The notes below the pieces were generated by a model, which made no database searches, had not been told where the DNA came from, and was given only the letters and a program-made list of their open reading frames with translations. This document shows positions 28,001 to 41,327 of a stretch of DNA of 64,000 bases, piece after piece. Every line of letters starts with the position of its first letter. Position 1 is the first letter of the stretch. The stretch is from the NCBI GenBank assembly GCA_037893225.1, contig JAZGUH010000087.1:2480001-2544000 (forward strand), in the 5' to 3' direction. The translations under genes and the position numbers were made by a program. The DNA is from Hippasteria phrygiana. Lineage: Eukaryota; Echinodermata; Asteroidea; Valvatida; Goniasteridae.

Positions 28001-29707
28001 GTGTTAACTCTAAGAAGCCGCCGATAATTGCAACATGTAGCGCCAGATCTAAGCTATCCATACATGTCAAAATTACTGAATTTGGTTGATATTTCATGCA
28101 ATTATGAATGAGTAAAGCAAGTCCATACCCCAGCGAATTTGACATGCATGGAGCAATAAATAGACGGTAACATGTACACAGATGTTGGCCGGAAAGAAAA
28201 TAAACATTGCGAGGTTTGAATTTTCTCCACAAGTTTTAACTCTAGGAAGCCGCCGATGATTGCAACATGTAGCGCCAGATCTAAGCTATCCATACATGTC
28301 AAAATTACTGTATTTGGTTTATATTTCATGCAATTATGAATGAGTAAAGCAAGTCATACCCTAGGGAATTTGACAGGCATGGAGCAATAAATAGACGGTA
28401 ATATGCACACAGATGTTGGCCGGAAAGAAAATAAACATTGCGAGGTTTGAATTTTCTCCACAAGTGTTAACTCTAAGAAGCCGCCGATAATTGCAACATG
28501 TAGCGCCAGATCTAAGCTATCCATACATGTCAAAATTACTGAATTTGGTTGATATTTCATGCAATTATGAATGAGTAAAGCAAGTCCATACCCCAGGGAA
28601 TTTGACATGCATGGAGCAATAAATAGACGGTAACATGTACACAGATGTTGGCCGGAAAGAAAATAAACATTGCGAGGTTTGAATTTTCTCCACAAGTTTT
28701 AACTCTAGGAAGCCGCCGATGATTGCAACATGTAGCGCCAGATCTAAGCTATCCATACATGTCAAAATTACTGTATTTGGTTGATATTTAATGCAATTAT
28801 GAATGAGTAGAGCACGTCATACCCCAGGGAATTTGACAGGCATGGAGCAATAAATAGAAGGTAATATGCACACAGATGTTGGCCGGAAAGAAAATAAACA
28901 TTGCGAGGTTTGAATTTTCTCCACAAGTTTTAACTCTAAGAAGCCGCCGATAATTGCAACATGTAGCGCCAGATCTAAGCTATCCATACATGTCAAAATT
29001 ACTGAATTTGGTTGATATTTCATGCAATTATGAATGAGTAAAGCAAGTCATACCCTAGGGAATTTGACAGGCATGGAGCAATAAATAGAAGGTAATATGC
29101 ACACAGATGTTGGCCGGAAAGAAAATAAACATTGCGAGGTTTGAATTTTCTCCACAAGTGTTAACTCTAAGAAGCCGCCGATAATTGCAACATGTAGCGC
29201 CAGATCTAAGCTATCCATACATGTCAAAATTACTGAATTTGGTTGATATTTCATGCAATTATGAATGAGTAAAGCAAGTCCATACCCCAGCGAATTTGAC
29301 ATGCATGGAGCAATAAATAGACGGTAACATGTACACAGATGTTGGCCGGAAAGAAAATAAACATTGCGAGGTTTGAATTTTCTCCACAAGTTTTAACTCT
29401 AGGAAGCCGCCGATGATTGCAACATGTAGCGCCAGATCTAAGCTATCCATACATGTCAAAATTACTGTATTTGGTTTATATTTCATGCAATTATGAATGA
29501 GTAAAGCAAGTCATACCCTAGGGAATTTGACAGGCATGGAGCAATACATAGAAGGTAATATGCACACAGATGTTGGCCGGAAAGAAAATAAACATTGCGA
29601 GGTTTGAATTTTCTCCACAAGTGTGAACTCTAAGAAGCCGCCGATAATTGCAACATGTAGCGCCAGATCTAAGCTATCCATACATGTCAAAATTACTGTA
29701 TTTGGTT
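25006..29707. repeat. Tandem duplication of a 10-monomer unit (2314 bp)
   Basis: The unit 25006-27319 is followed directly by its copy from 27320. Shared rare states at +2314 bp are GCCGAAGATT (25479 and 27793) and the AATACATAG monomer followed by AGTGTGAACTC (near 27230/27308 and 29543/29622). Two differences that must post-date the duplication were seen: AGCGCCGGAT near 27120 (partner AGCGCCAGAT) and ATAGACGGTAATATG near 28396 (partner ATAGAAGG). Confidence 0.9.
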
Positions 29708-31550
29708 GATATTTAATGCAATTATGAATGAGTAGAGCAAGTCATACCCCAGGGAATTTGACAGGCATGGAGCAATAAATAGAAGGTAATATGCACACAG
29801 ATGTTGGCCGGAAAGAAAATAAACATTGCGAGGTTTGAATTTTCTCCACAAGTTTTAACTCTAAGAAGCCGCCGATAATTGCAACATGTAGCGCCAGATC
29901 TAAGCTATCCATACATGTCAAAATTACTGTATTTGGTTTATATTTCATGCAATTATGAATGAGTAAAGCAAGTCATACCCTAGGGAATTTGACAGGCATG
30001 GAGCAATAAATAGAAGGTAATATGCACACAGATGTTGGCCGGAAAGAAAATAAACATTGCGAGGTTTGAATTTTCTCCACAAGTGTTAACTCTAAGAAGC
30101 CGCCGATAATTGCAACATGTAGCGCCAGATCTAAGCTGTCCATACATGTCAAAATTACTGAATTTGGTTGATATTTCATGTAATTATGAATGAGTAAAGC
30201 AAGTCCATACCCCAGCGAATTTGACAGGCATGGAGCAATAAATAGAAGGTAATATGCACACAGATGTTGGCCGGAAAGAAAATAAACATTGCGAGGTTTG
30301 AATTTTCTCCACAAGTTTTAACTCTAAGAAGCCGCCGATGATTGCAACATGTAGCGCCAGATCTAAGCTATCCATACATGTCAAAATTACTGTATTTGGT
30401 TTATATTTCATGCAATTATGAATGAGTAAAGCAAGTCATACCCCAGGGAATTTGACATGCATGGAGCAATAAATAGACGGTAATATGCACACAGATGTTG
30501 GCCGGAAAGAAAATAAACATTGCGAGGTTTGAATTTTCTCCACAAGTTTTAACTCTAGGAAGCCGCCGATGATTGCAACATATAGCGCCAGATCTAAGCT
30601 ATCCATACATGTCAACATTACTGAATTTGGTTGATATTTCATGCAATTATGAATGAGTAAAGCAAGTCATACCCCAGGGAATTTGACATGCATGGAGCAA
30701 TAAATAGACGGTAATATGCACACAGATGTTGGCCGGAAAGAAAATAAACATTGCGAGGTTTGAATTTTCTCCACAAGTTTTAACTCTAAGAAGCCGCCGA
30801 TAATTGCAACATGTAGCGCCAGATCTAAGCTATCCATACATGTCAAAATTACTGCAATTGGTTGATATTTCATGCAATTATGAATGAGTAAAGCAAGTCC
30901 ATACCCCAGGGAATTTGACATGCATGGAGCAATAAATAGAAGGTAATATGCACACAGATGTTGGCCGGAAAGAAAATAAACATTGCGAGGTTTGAATTTT
31001 CTCCACAAGTTTTAACTCTAAGAAGCCGCCGATGATTGCAACATGTAGCGCCAGATCTAAGCTATCCATACATGTCAAAATTACTGCATTTGGTTGATAT
31101 TTCATGCAATTATGAATGAGTAAAGCAAGTCCATACCCCAGGGAATTTGACATGCATGGAGCAATAAATAGACGGTAACATGTACACAGATGTTGGCCGG
31201 AAAGAAAATAAACATTGCGAGGTTTGAATTTTCTCCACAAGTTTTAACTCTAGGAAGCCGCCGATGATTGCAACATGTAGCGCCAGATCTAAGCTATCCA
31301 TACATGTCAAAATTACTGTATTTGGTTGATATTTAATGCAATTATGAATGAGTAGAGCACGTCATACCCCAGGGAATTTGACAGGCATGGAGCAATAAAT
31401 AGAAGGTAATATGCACACAGATGTTGGCCGGAAAGAAAATAAACATTGCGAGGTTTGAATTTTCTCCACAAGTTTTAACTCTAAGAAGCCGCCGATAATT
31501 GCAACATGTAGCGCCAGATCTAAGCTATCCATACATGTCAAAATTACTGA
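29416..31550. repeat. Segmental duplication C, copy 2
   Basis: Partner of 22937-25071 at +6479 bp, with the shared private bases at 30138, 30181, 30582, 30616 and 30857. It contains the second copy of the divergent cluster (30081-31238). The right junction lies in the monomer at 31470, where the partner monomer (24991) turns to GTATTTGGTTTAT but this copy has GAATTTGGTTGAT. Confidence 0.93.
30081..31238. repeat. Cluster of divergent monomers, copy 2
   Basis: Same five monomers as 23602-24759, displaced by 6479 bp and retaining all the private substitutions checked (30138, 30181, 30582, 30616, 30857). The intervening DNA between the clusters is mostly the 10-monomer tandem duplication at 25-29.7 kb. 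Confidence 0.8.
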
Positions 31551-32484
31551 ATTTGGTTGATATTTCATGCAATTATGAATGAGTAAAGCAAGTCATACCC
31601 TAGGGAATTTGACAGGCATGGAGCAATAAATAGAAGGTAATATGCACACAGATGTTGGCCGGAAAGAAAATAAACATTGCGAGGTTTGAATTTTCTCCAC
31701 AAGTGTTAACTCTAAGAAGCCGCCGATAATTGCAACATGTAGCGCCAGATCTAAGCTATCCATACATGTCAAAATTACTGAATTTGGTTGATATTTCATG
31801 CAATTATGAATGAGTAAAGCAAGTCCATACCCCAGCGAATTTGACATGCATGGAGCAATAAATAGACGGTAACATGTACACAGATGTTGGCCGGAAAGAA
31901 AATAAACATTGCGAGGTTTGAATTTTCTCCACAAGTTTTAACTCTAGGAAGCCGCCGATAATTGCAACATGTAGCGCCAGATCTAAGCTATCCATACATG
32001 TCAAAATTACTGTATTTGGTTTATATTTCATGCAATTATGAATGAGTAAAGCAAGTCATACCCTAGGGAATTTGACAGGCATGGAGCAATAAATAGAAGG
32101 TAATATGCACACAGATGTTGGCCGGAAAGAAAATAAACATTGCGAGGTTTGAATTTTCTCCACAAGTGTTAACTCTAAGAAGCCGCCGATAATTGCAACA
32201 TGTAGCGCCAGATCTAAGCTATCCATACATGTCAAAATTACTGTATTTGGTTGATATGTAATGCAATTATGAATGAGTAGAGCAAGTCATACCCCAGGGA
32301 ATTTGACAGGCATGGAGCAATAAATAGAAGGTAATATGCACACAGATGTTGGCCGGAAAGAAAATAAACATTGCGAGGTTTGAATTTTCTCCACAAGTTT
32401 TAACTCTAAGAAGCCGCCGATGATTGCAACATGTAGCGCCAGATCTAAGCTATCCATACATGTCAAAATTACTGTATTTGGTTT

Positions 32485-34826
32485 ATATTTCATGCAATTA
32501 TGAATGAGTAAAGCAAGTCATACCCTAGGGAATTTGACAGGCATGGAGCAATAAATAGAAGGTAATATGCACACAGATGTTGGCCGGAAAGAAAATAAAC
32601 ATTGCGAGGTTTGAATTTTCTCCACAAGTGTTAACTCTAAGAAGCCGCCGATAATTGCAACATGTAGCGCCAGATCTAAGCTATCCATACATGTCAAAAT
32701 TACTGAATTTGGTTGATATTTCATGCAATTATGAATGAGTAAAGCAAGTCCATACCCCAGCGAATTTGACATGCATGGAGCAATAAATAGACGGTAACAT
32801 GTACACAGATGTTGGCCGGAAAGAAAATAAACATTGCGAGGTTTGAATTTTCTCCACAAGTTTTAACTCTAGGAAGCCGCCGATGATTGCAACATGTAGC
32901 GCCAGATCTAAGCTATCCATACATGTCAAAATTACTGCATTTGGTTGATATTTCATGCAATTATGAATGAGTAGAGCAAGTCCATACCCCAGGGAATTTG
33001 ACAGGCATGGAGCAATAAATAGAAGGTAATATGCACACAGATGTTGGCCGGAAAGAAAATAAACATTGCGAGGTTTGAATTTTCTCCACAAGTTTTAACT
33101 CTAAGAAGCCGCCGATGATTGCAACATGTAGCGCCAGATCTAAGCTATCCATACATGTCAAAATTACTGTATTTGGTTGATATTTCATGCAATTATGAAT
33201 GAGTAAAGCAAGTCATACCCTAGGGAATTTGACAGGCATGGAGCAATAAATAGAAGGTAATATGCACACAGATGTTGGCCGGAAAGAAAATAAACATTGC
33301 GAGGTTTGAATTTTCTCCACAAGTTTTAACTCTAAGAAGCCGCCGATAATTGCAACATGTAGCGCCAGATCTAAGCTATCCATACATGTCAAAATTACTG
33401 AATTTGGTTGATATTTCATGCAATTATGAATGAGTAAAGCAAGTCCATACCCCAGGGAATTTGACATGCATGGAGCAATAAATAGACGGTAACATGTACA
33501 CAGATGTTGGCCGGAAAGAAAATAAACATTGCGAGGTTTGAATTTTCTCCACAAGTTTTAACTCTAGGAAGCCGCCGATGATTGCAACACGTAGCGCCAG
33601 ATCTAAGCTATCCATACATGTCAAAATTACTGTATTTGGTTGATATTTCATGCAATTATGAATGAGTAGAGCAAGTCATACCCCAGGGAATTTGACAGGC
33701 AAGGAGCAATAAATAGAAGGTAATATGCACACAGATGTTGGCCGGAAAGAAAATAAACATTGCGAGGTTTGAATTTTCTCCACAAGTTTTAACTCTAAGA
33801 AGCCGCCGATAATTGCAACATGTAGCGCCAGATCTAAGCTATCCATACATGTCAAAATTACTGAATTTGGTTGATATTTCATGCAATTATGAATGAGTAA
33901 AGCAAGTCATACCCTAGGGAATTTGACAGGCATGGAGCAATAAATAGAAGGTAATATGCACACAGATGTTGGCCGGAAAGAAAATAAACATTGCGAGGTT
34001 TGAATTTTCTCCACAAGTGTTAACTCTAAGAAGCCGCCGATAATTGCAACATGTAGCGCCAGATCTAAGCTATCCATACATGTCAAAATTACTGAATTTG
34101 GTTGATATTTCATGCAATTATGAATGAGTAAAGCAAGTCCATACCCCAGGGAATTTGACATGCATGGAGCAATAAATAGACGGTAACATGTACACAGATG
34201 TTGGCCGGAAAGAAAATAAACATTGCGAGGTTTGAATTTTCTCCACAAGTTTTAACTCTAGGAAGCCGCCGATAATTGCAACAATTAGCACCAGATCTAA
34301 GCTATCCATACATGTCAAAATTACTGAATTTGGTTGATATTTCATGCAATTATGAATGAGTAAAGCATGTCCATACCCCAGGGAATTTGACATGCATGGA
34401 GCAATAAATAGACGGTAACATGTACACAGATGTTGGCCGGAAAGAAAATAAACATTGCGAGGTTTGAATTTTCTCCACAAGTTTTAACTCTAGGAAGCCG
34501 CCGATGATTGCAACATGTAGCGCCAGATCTAAGCTATCCATACATGTCAAAATTACTGTATTTGGTTGATATTTAATGCAATTATGAATGAGTAGAGCAA
34601 GTCATACCCCAGGGAATTTGACAGGCATGGAGCAATAAATAGCAGGTAATATGCACACAGATGTTGGCCGGAAAGAAAATAAACATTGCGAGGTTTGAAT
34701 TTTCTCCACAAGTTTTAACTCTAAGAAGCCGCCGATGATTGCAACATGTAGCGCCAGATCTAAGCTATCCATACATGTCAAAATTACTGTATTTGGTTTA
34801 TATTTCATGCAATTATGAATGAGTAA
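32485..34826. repeat. Partner of the 14.7-17.0 kb island (77-monomer offset), copy 2
   Basis: This segment matches 14670-17011 at +17815 bp. It has acquired AGCACC at 34290 and AGCATGTCC near 34367. Both were then inherited by the next 11-monomer copy at 36837 and near 36914 but are absent at 16.4 and 40.1 kb. That polarises the order: the substitutions arose after the long-range copying and before the 11-monomer tandem duplication. Confidence 0.85.
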
Positions 34827-37800
34827 AGCAAGTCATACCCTAGGGAATTTGACAGGCATGGAGCAATAAATAGAAGGTAATATGCACACAGATGTTGGCC
34901 GGAAAGAAAATAAACATTGCGAGGTTTGAATTTTCTCCACAAGTGTTAACTCTAAGAAGCCGCCGATAATTGCAACATGTAGCGCCAGATCTAAGCTATC
35001 CATACATGTCAAAATTACTGAATTTGGTTGATATTTCATGCAATTATGAATGAGTAAAGCAAGTCCATACCCCATGGGAATTTGACATGCATGGAGCAAT
35101 AAATAGACGGTAACATGTACACAGATGTTGGCCGGAAAGAAAATAAACATTGCGAGGTTTGAATTTTCTCCACAAGTTTTAACTCTAGGAAGCCGCCGAT
35201 GATTGCAACATGTAGCGCCAGATCTAAGCTATCCATACATGTCAAAATTACTGCATTTGGTTGATATTTCATGCAATTATGAATGAGTAGAGCAAGTCCA
35301 TACCCCAGGGAATTTGACAGGCATGGAGCAATAAATAGAAGGTAATATGCACACAGATGTTGGCCGGAAAGAAAATAAACATTGCGAGGTTTGAATTTTC
35401 TCCACAAGTTTTAACTCTAGGAAGCCGCCGATGATTGCAACACGTAGCGCCAGATCTAAGCTATCCATACATGTCAAAATTACTGTATTTGGTTGATATT
35501 TAATGCAATTATGAATGAGTAGAGCAAGTCATACCCCAGGGAATTTGACAGACATGGAGCAATAAATAGAAGGTAATATGCACACAGATGTTGGCCGGAA
35601 AGAAAATAAACATTGCGAGGTTTGAATTTTCTCCACAAGTTTTAACTCTAAGAAGCCGCCGATAATTGCAACATGTAGCGCCAGATCTAAGCTATCCATA
35701 CATGTCAAAATTACTGAATTTGGTTGATATTTCATGCAATTATGAATGAGTAAAGCAAGTCATACCCTAGGGAATTTGACAGGCATGGAGCAATAAATAG
35801 AAGGTAATATGCACACAGATGTTGGCCGGAAAGAAAATAAACATTGCGAGGTTTGAATTTTCTCCACAAGTGTTAACTCTAAGAAGCCGCCGATAATTGC
35901 AACATGTAGCGCCAGATCTAAGCTATCCATACATGTCAAAATTACTGAATTTGGTTGATATTTCATGCAATTATGAATGAGTAAAGCAAGTCCATACCCC
36001 AGGGAATTTGACATGCATGGAGCAATAAATAGACGGTAACATGTACACAGATGTTGGCCGGAAAGAAAATAAACATTGCGAGGTTTGAATTTTCTCCACA
36101 AGTTTTAACTCTAGGAAGCCGCCGATGATTGCAACACGTAGCGCCAGATCTAAGCTATCCATACATGTCAAAATTACTGTATTTGGTTGATATTTCATGC
36201 AATTATGAATGAGTAGAGCAAGTCATACCCCAGGGAATTTGACAGGCAAGGAGCAATAAATAGAAGGTAATATGCACACAGATGTTGGCCGGAAAGAAAA
36301 TAAACATTGCGAGGTTTGAATTTTCTCCACAAGTTTTAACTCTAAGAAGCCGCCGATAATTGCAACATGTAGCGCCAGATCTAAGCTATCCATACATGTC
36401 AAAATTACTGAATTTGGTTGATATTTCATGCAATTATGAATGAGTAAAGCAAGTCATACCCTAGGGAATTTGACAGGCATGGAGCAATAAATAGAAGGTA
36501 ATATGCACACAGATGTTGGCCGGAAAGAAAATAAACATTGCGAGGTTTGAATTTTCTCCACAAGTGTTAACTCTAAGAAGCCGCCGATAATTGCAACATG
36601 TAGCGCCAGATCTAAGCTATCCATACATGTCAAAATTACTGAATTTGGTTGATATTTCATGCAATTATGAATGAGTAAAGCAAGTCCATACCCCAGGGAA
36701 TTTGACATGCATGGAGCAATAAATAGACGGTAACATGTACACAGATGTTGGCCGGAAAGAAAATAAACATTGCGAGGTTTGAATTTTCTCCACAAGTTTT
36801 AACTCTAGGAAGCCGCCGATAATTGCAACAATTAGCACCAGATCTAAGCTATCCATACATGTCAAAATTACTGAATTTGGTTGATATTTCATGCAATTAT
36901 GAATGAGTAAAGCATGTCCATACCCCAGGGAATTTGACATGCATGGAGCAATAAATAGACGGTAACATGTACACAGATGTTGGCCGGAAAGAAAATAAAC
37001 ATTGCGAGGTTTGAATTTTCTCCACAAGTTTTAACTCTAGGAAGCCGCCGATGATTGCAACATGTAGCGCCAGATCTAAGCTATCCATACATGTCAAAAT
37101 TACTGTATTTGGTTGATATTTAATGCAATTATGAATGAGTAGAGCAAGTCATACCCCAGGGAATTTGACAGGCATGGAGCAATAAATAGCAGGTAATATG
37201 CACACAGATGTTGGCCGGAAAGAAAATAAACATTGCGAGGTTTGAATTTTCTCCACAAGTTTTAACTCTAAGAAGCCGCCGATGATTGCAACATGTAGCG
37301 CCAGATCTAAGCTATCCATACATGTCAAAATTACTGTATTTGGTTTATATTTCATGCAATTATGAATGAGTAAAGCAAGTCATACCCTAGGGAATTTGAC
37401 AGGCATGGAGCAATAAATAGAAGGTAATATGCACACAGATGTTGGCCGGAAAGAAAATAAACATTGCGAGGTTTGAATTTTCTCCACAAGTGTTAACTCT
37501 AAGAAGCCGCCGATAATTGCAACATGTAGCGCCAGATCTAAGCTATCCATACATGTCAAAATTACTGAATTTGGTTGATATTTCATGCAATTATGAATGA
37601 GTAAAGCAAGTCCATACCCCAGGGAATTTGACATGCATGGAGCAATAAATAGACGGTAACATGTACACAGATGTTGGCCGGAAAGAAAATAAACATTGCG
37701 AGGTTTGAATTTTCTCCACAAGTTTTAACTCTAGGAAGCCGCCGATGATTGCAACATGTAGCGCCAGATCTAAGCTATCCATACATGTCAAAATTACTGC

Positions 37801-38579
37801 ATTTGGTTGATATTTCATGCAATTATGAATGAGTAGAGCAAGTCCATACCCCAGGGAATTTGACAGGCATGGAGCAATAAATAGAAGGTAATATGCACAC
37901 AGATGTTGGCCGGAAAGAAAATAAACATTGCGAGGTTTGAATTTTCTCCACAAGTTTTAACTCTAGGAAGCCGCCGATGATTGCAACACGTAGCGCCAGA
38001 TCTAAGCTATCCATACATGTCAAAATTACTGTATTTGGTTGATATTTAATGCAATTATGAATGAGTAGAGCAAGTCATACCCCAGGGAATTTGACAGACA
38101 TGGAGCAATAAATAGAAGGTAATATGCACACAGATGTTGGCCGGAAAGAAAATAAACATTGCGAGGTTTGAATTTTCTCCACAAGTTTTAACTCTAAGAA
38201 GCCGCCGATAATTGCAACATGTAGCGCCAGATCTAAGCTATCCATACATGTCAAAATTACTGAATTTGGTTGATATTTCATGCAATTATGAATGAGTAAA
38301 GCAAGTCATACCCTAGGGAATTTGACAGGCATGGAGCAATAAATAGAAGGTAATATGCACACAGATGTTGGCCGGAAAGAAAATAAACATTGCGAGGTTT
38401 GAATTTTCTCCACAAGTGTTAACTCTAAGAAGCCGCCGATAATTGCAACATGTAGCGCCAGATCTAAGCTATCCATACATGTCAAAATTACTGAATTTGG
38501 TTGATATTTCATGCAATTATGAATGAGTAAAGCAAGTCCATACCCCAGGGAATTTGACATGCATGGAGCAATAAATAGA
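33326..38579. repeat. Tandem duplication of an 11-monomer unit (2547 bp)
   Basis: The unit 33326-35872 is followed directly by its copy from 35873. Shared private markers are GGCAAGGAGC (33702/36249), AGCACC (34290/36837), AGCATGTCC (about 34367/36914) and GACAGACATGG (35552/38098). The offset falls from 2547 to 2546 bp after the monomer at 34941, because that copy alone has the one-base insertion CCCCATGGG. This is the only length difference seen between the copies. Confidence 0.93.
34941..35173 (+). repeat. 233-bp variant monomer, third instance
   Basis: It carries CCCCATGGG near 35072-35080 like the monomers at 695 and 4167, but has GATATTTC rather than GATTTTTC. Its duplicate at 37488 has CCCCAGGG. 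The inserted T is therefore either an independent event after the 11-monomer duplication, a conversion from a distant copy, or a state lost in the duplicate. Confidence 0.88.
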
Positions 38580-39341
38580 AGGTAATATGCACACAGATGT
38601 TGGCCGGAAAGAAAATAAACATTGCGAGGTTTGAATTTTCTCCACAAGTGTTAACTCTAAGAAGCCGCCGATAATTGCAACATGTAGCGCCAGATCTAAG
38701 CTATCCATACATGTCAAAATTACTGAATTTGGTTGATATTTCATGCAATTATGAATGAGTAAAGCAAGTCCATACCCCAGCGAATTTGACATGCATGGAG
38801 CAATAAATAGACGGTAACATGTACACAGATGTTGGCCGGAAAGAAAATAAACATTGCGAGGTTTGAATTTTCTCCACAAGTTTTAACTCTAGGAAGCCGC
38901 CGATGATTGCAACATGTAGCGCCAGATCTAAGCTATCCATACATGTCAAAATTACTGCATTTGGTTGATATTTCATGCAATTATGAATGAGTAGAGCAAG
39001 TCCATACCCCAGGGAATTTGACAGGCATGGAGCAATAAATAGAAGGTAATATGCACACAGATGTTGGCCGGAAAGAAAATAAACATTGCGAGGTTTGAAT
39101 TTTCTCCACAAGTTTTAACTCTAAGAAGCCGCCGATAATTGCAACATGTAGCGCCAGATCTAAGCTATCCATACATGTCAAAATTACTGAATTTGGTTGA
39201 TATTTCATGCAATTATGAATGAGTAAAGCAAGTCCATACCCCAGGGAATTTGACATGCATGGAGCAATAAATAGAAGGTAACATGTACACAGATGTTGGC
39301 CGGAAAGAAAATAAACATTGCGAGGTTTGAATTTTCTCCAC

Positions 39342-40614
39342 AAGTTTTAACTCTAGGAAGCCGCCGATGATTGCAACACGTAGCGCCAGATCTAAGCTAT
39401 CCATACATGTCAAAATTACTGTATTTGGTTGATATTTCATGCAATTATGAATGAGTAGAGCAAGTCATACCCCAGGGAATTTGACAGGCAAGGAGCAATA
39501 AATAGAAGGTAATATGCACACAGATGTTGGCCGGAAAGAAAATAAACATTGCGAGGTTTGAATTTTCTCCACAAGTTTTAACTCTAAGAAGCCGCCGATA
39601 ATTGCAACATGTAGCGCCAGATCTAAGCTATCCATACATGTCAAAATTACTGAATTTGGTTGATATTTCATGCAATTATGAATGAGTAAAGCAAGTCATA
39701 CCCTAGGGAATTTGACAGGCATGGAGCAATAAATAGAAGGTAATATGCACACAGATGTTGGCCGGAAAGAAAATAAACATTGCGAGGTTTGAATTTTCTC
39801 CACAAGTGTTAACTCTAAGAAGCCGCCGATAATTGCAACATGTAGCGCCAGATCTAAGCTATCCATACATGTCAAAATTACTGAATTTGGTTGATATTTC
39901 ATGCAATTATGAATGAGTAAAGCAAGTCCATACCCCAGGGAATTTGACATGCATGGAGCAATAAATAGACGGTAACATGTACACAGATGTTGGCCGGAAA
40001 GAAAATAAACATTGCGAGGTTTGAATTTTCTCCACAAGTTTTAACTCTAGGAAGCCGCCGATAATTGCAACAATTAGCGCCAGATCTAAGCTATCCATAC
40101 ATGTCAAAATTACTGAATTTGGTTGATATTTCATGCAATTATGAATGAGTAAAGCAAGTCCATACCCCAGGGAATTTGACATGCATGGAGCAATAAATAG
40201 ACGGTAACATGTACACAGATGTTGGCCGGAAAGAAAATAAACATTGCGAGGTTTGAATTTTCTCCACAAGTTTTAACTCTAGGAAGCCGCCGATGATTGC
40301 AACATGTAGCGCCAGATCTAAGCTATCCATACATGTCAAAATTACTGTATTTGGTTGATATTTAATGCAATTATGAATGAGTAGAGCAAGTCATACCCCA
40401 GGGAATTTGACAGGCATGGAGCAATAAATAGCAGGTAATATGCACACAGATGTTGGCCGGAAAGAAAATAAACATTGCGAGGTTTGAATTTTCTCCACAA
40501 GTTTTAACTCTAAGAAGCCGCCGATGATTGCAACATGTAGCGCCAGATCTAAGCTATCCATACATGTCAAAATTACTGTATTTGGTTTATATTTCATGCA
40601 ATTATGAATGAGTA
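39342..40614. repeat. Third descendant of the 15.7-17.0 kb block (102-monomer offset, 23604 bp)
   Basis: The monomers starting at 39342 to 40499 repeat the order of those at 15738 to 16895. They share ACACGT, GGCAAGGAGC near 39490, the AATT form near 40071 and ATAGCAGG near 40432. They keep AGCGCC and AGCAAGTCC as in the 16-kb copy, unlike the copies at 34 and 37 kb. They also match 33.6 kb (25 monomers) and 36.1 kb (14 monomers). Confidence 0.82.
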
Positions 40615-41327
40615 AAGCAAGTCATACCCTAGGGAATTTGACAGGCATGGAGCAATAAATAGAAGGTAATATGCACACAGATGTTGGCCGGAAAGAAAAT
40701 AAACATTGCGAGGTTTGAATTTTCTCCACAAGTGTTAACTCTAAGAAGCCGCCGATAATTGCAACATGTAGCGCCAGATCTAAGCTATCCATACATGTCA
40801 AAATTACTGAATTTGGTTGATATTTCATGCAATTATGAATGAGTAAAGCAAGTCCATACCCCAGGGAATTTGACATGCATGGAGCAATAAATAGACGGTA
40901 ACATGTACACAGATGTTGGCCGGAAAGAAAATAAACATTGCGAGGTTTGAATTTTCTCCACAAGTTTTAACTCTAGGAAGCCGCCGATGATTGCAACATG
41001 TAGCGCCAGATCTAAGCTATCCATACATGTCAAAATTACTGCATTTGGTTGATATTTCATGCAATTATGAATGAGTAGAGCAAGTCCATACCCCAGGGAA
41101 TTTGACAGGCATGGAGCAATAAATAGAAGGTAATATGCACACAGATGTTGGCCGGAAAGAAAATAAACATTGCGAGGTTTGAATTTTCTCCACAAGTTTT
41201 AACTCTAGGAAGCCGCCGATGATTGCAACACGTAGCGCCAGATCTAAGCTATCCATACATGTCAAAATTACTGAATTTGGTTGATATTTCATGCAATTAT
41301 GAATGAGTAAAGCAAGTCATACCCTAG

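Larger units (their letters stand above)
7046..31550. repeat. Array region II: ACGTCA-variant domain
   Basis: This region holds about 106 monomers. All 14 monomers I found with GAGCACGTCAT instead of GAGCAAGTCAT lie here (near 7066, 7991, 9842, 11462, 17015, 17940, 18865, 19790, 21641, 22798, 24880, 26501, 28814, 31359). The CAGCG form is common, usually in alternation with monomers ending in GGTTTATATTTC. The AATT form at 37-40 is absent except in the island around 16.4 kb. Tandem duplications of 4, 8 and 10 monomers and long-range copies of 28 and 51 monomers account for most of the layout. Confidence 0.75.
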
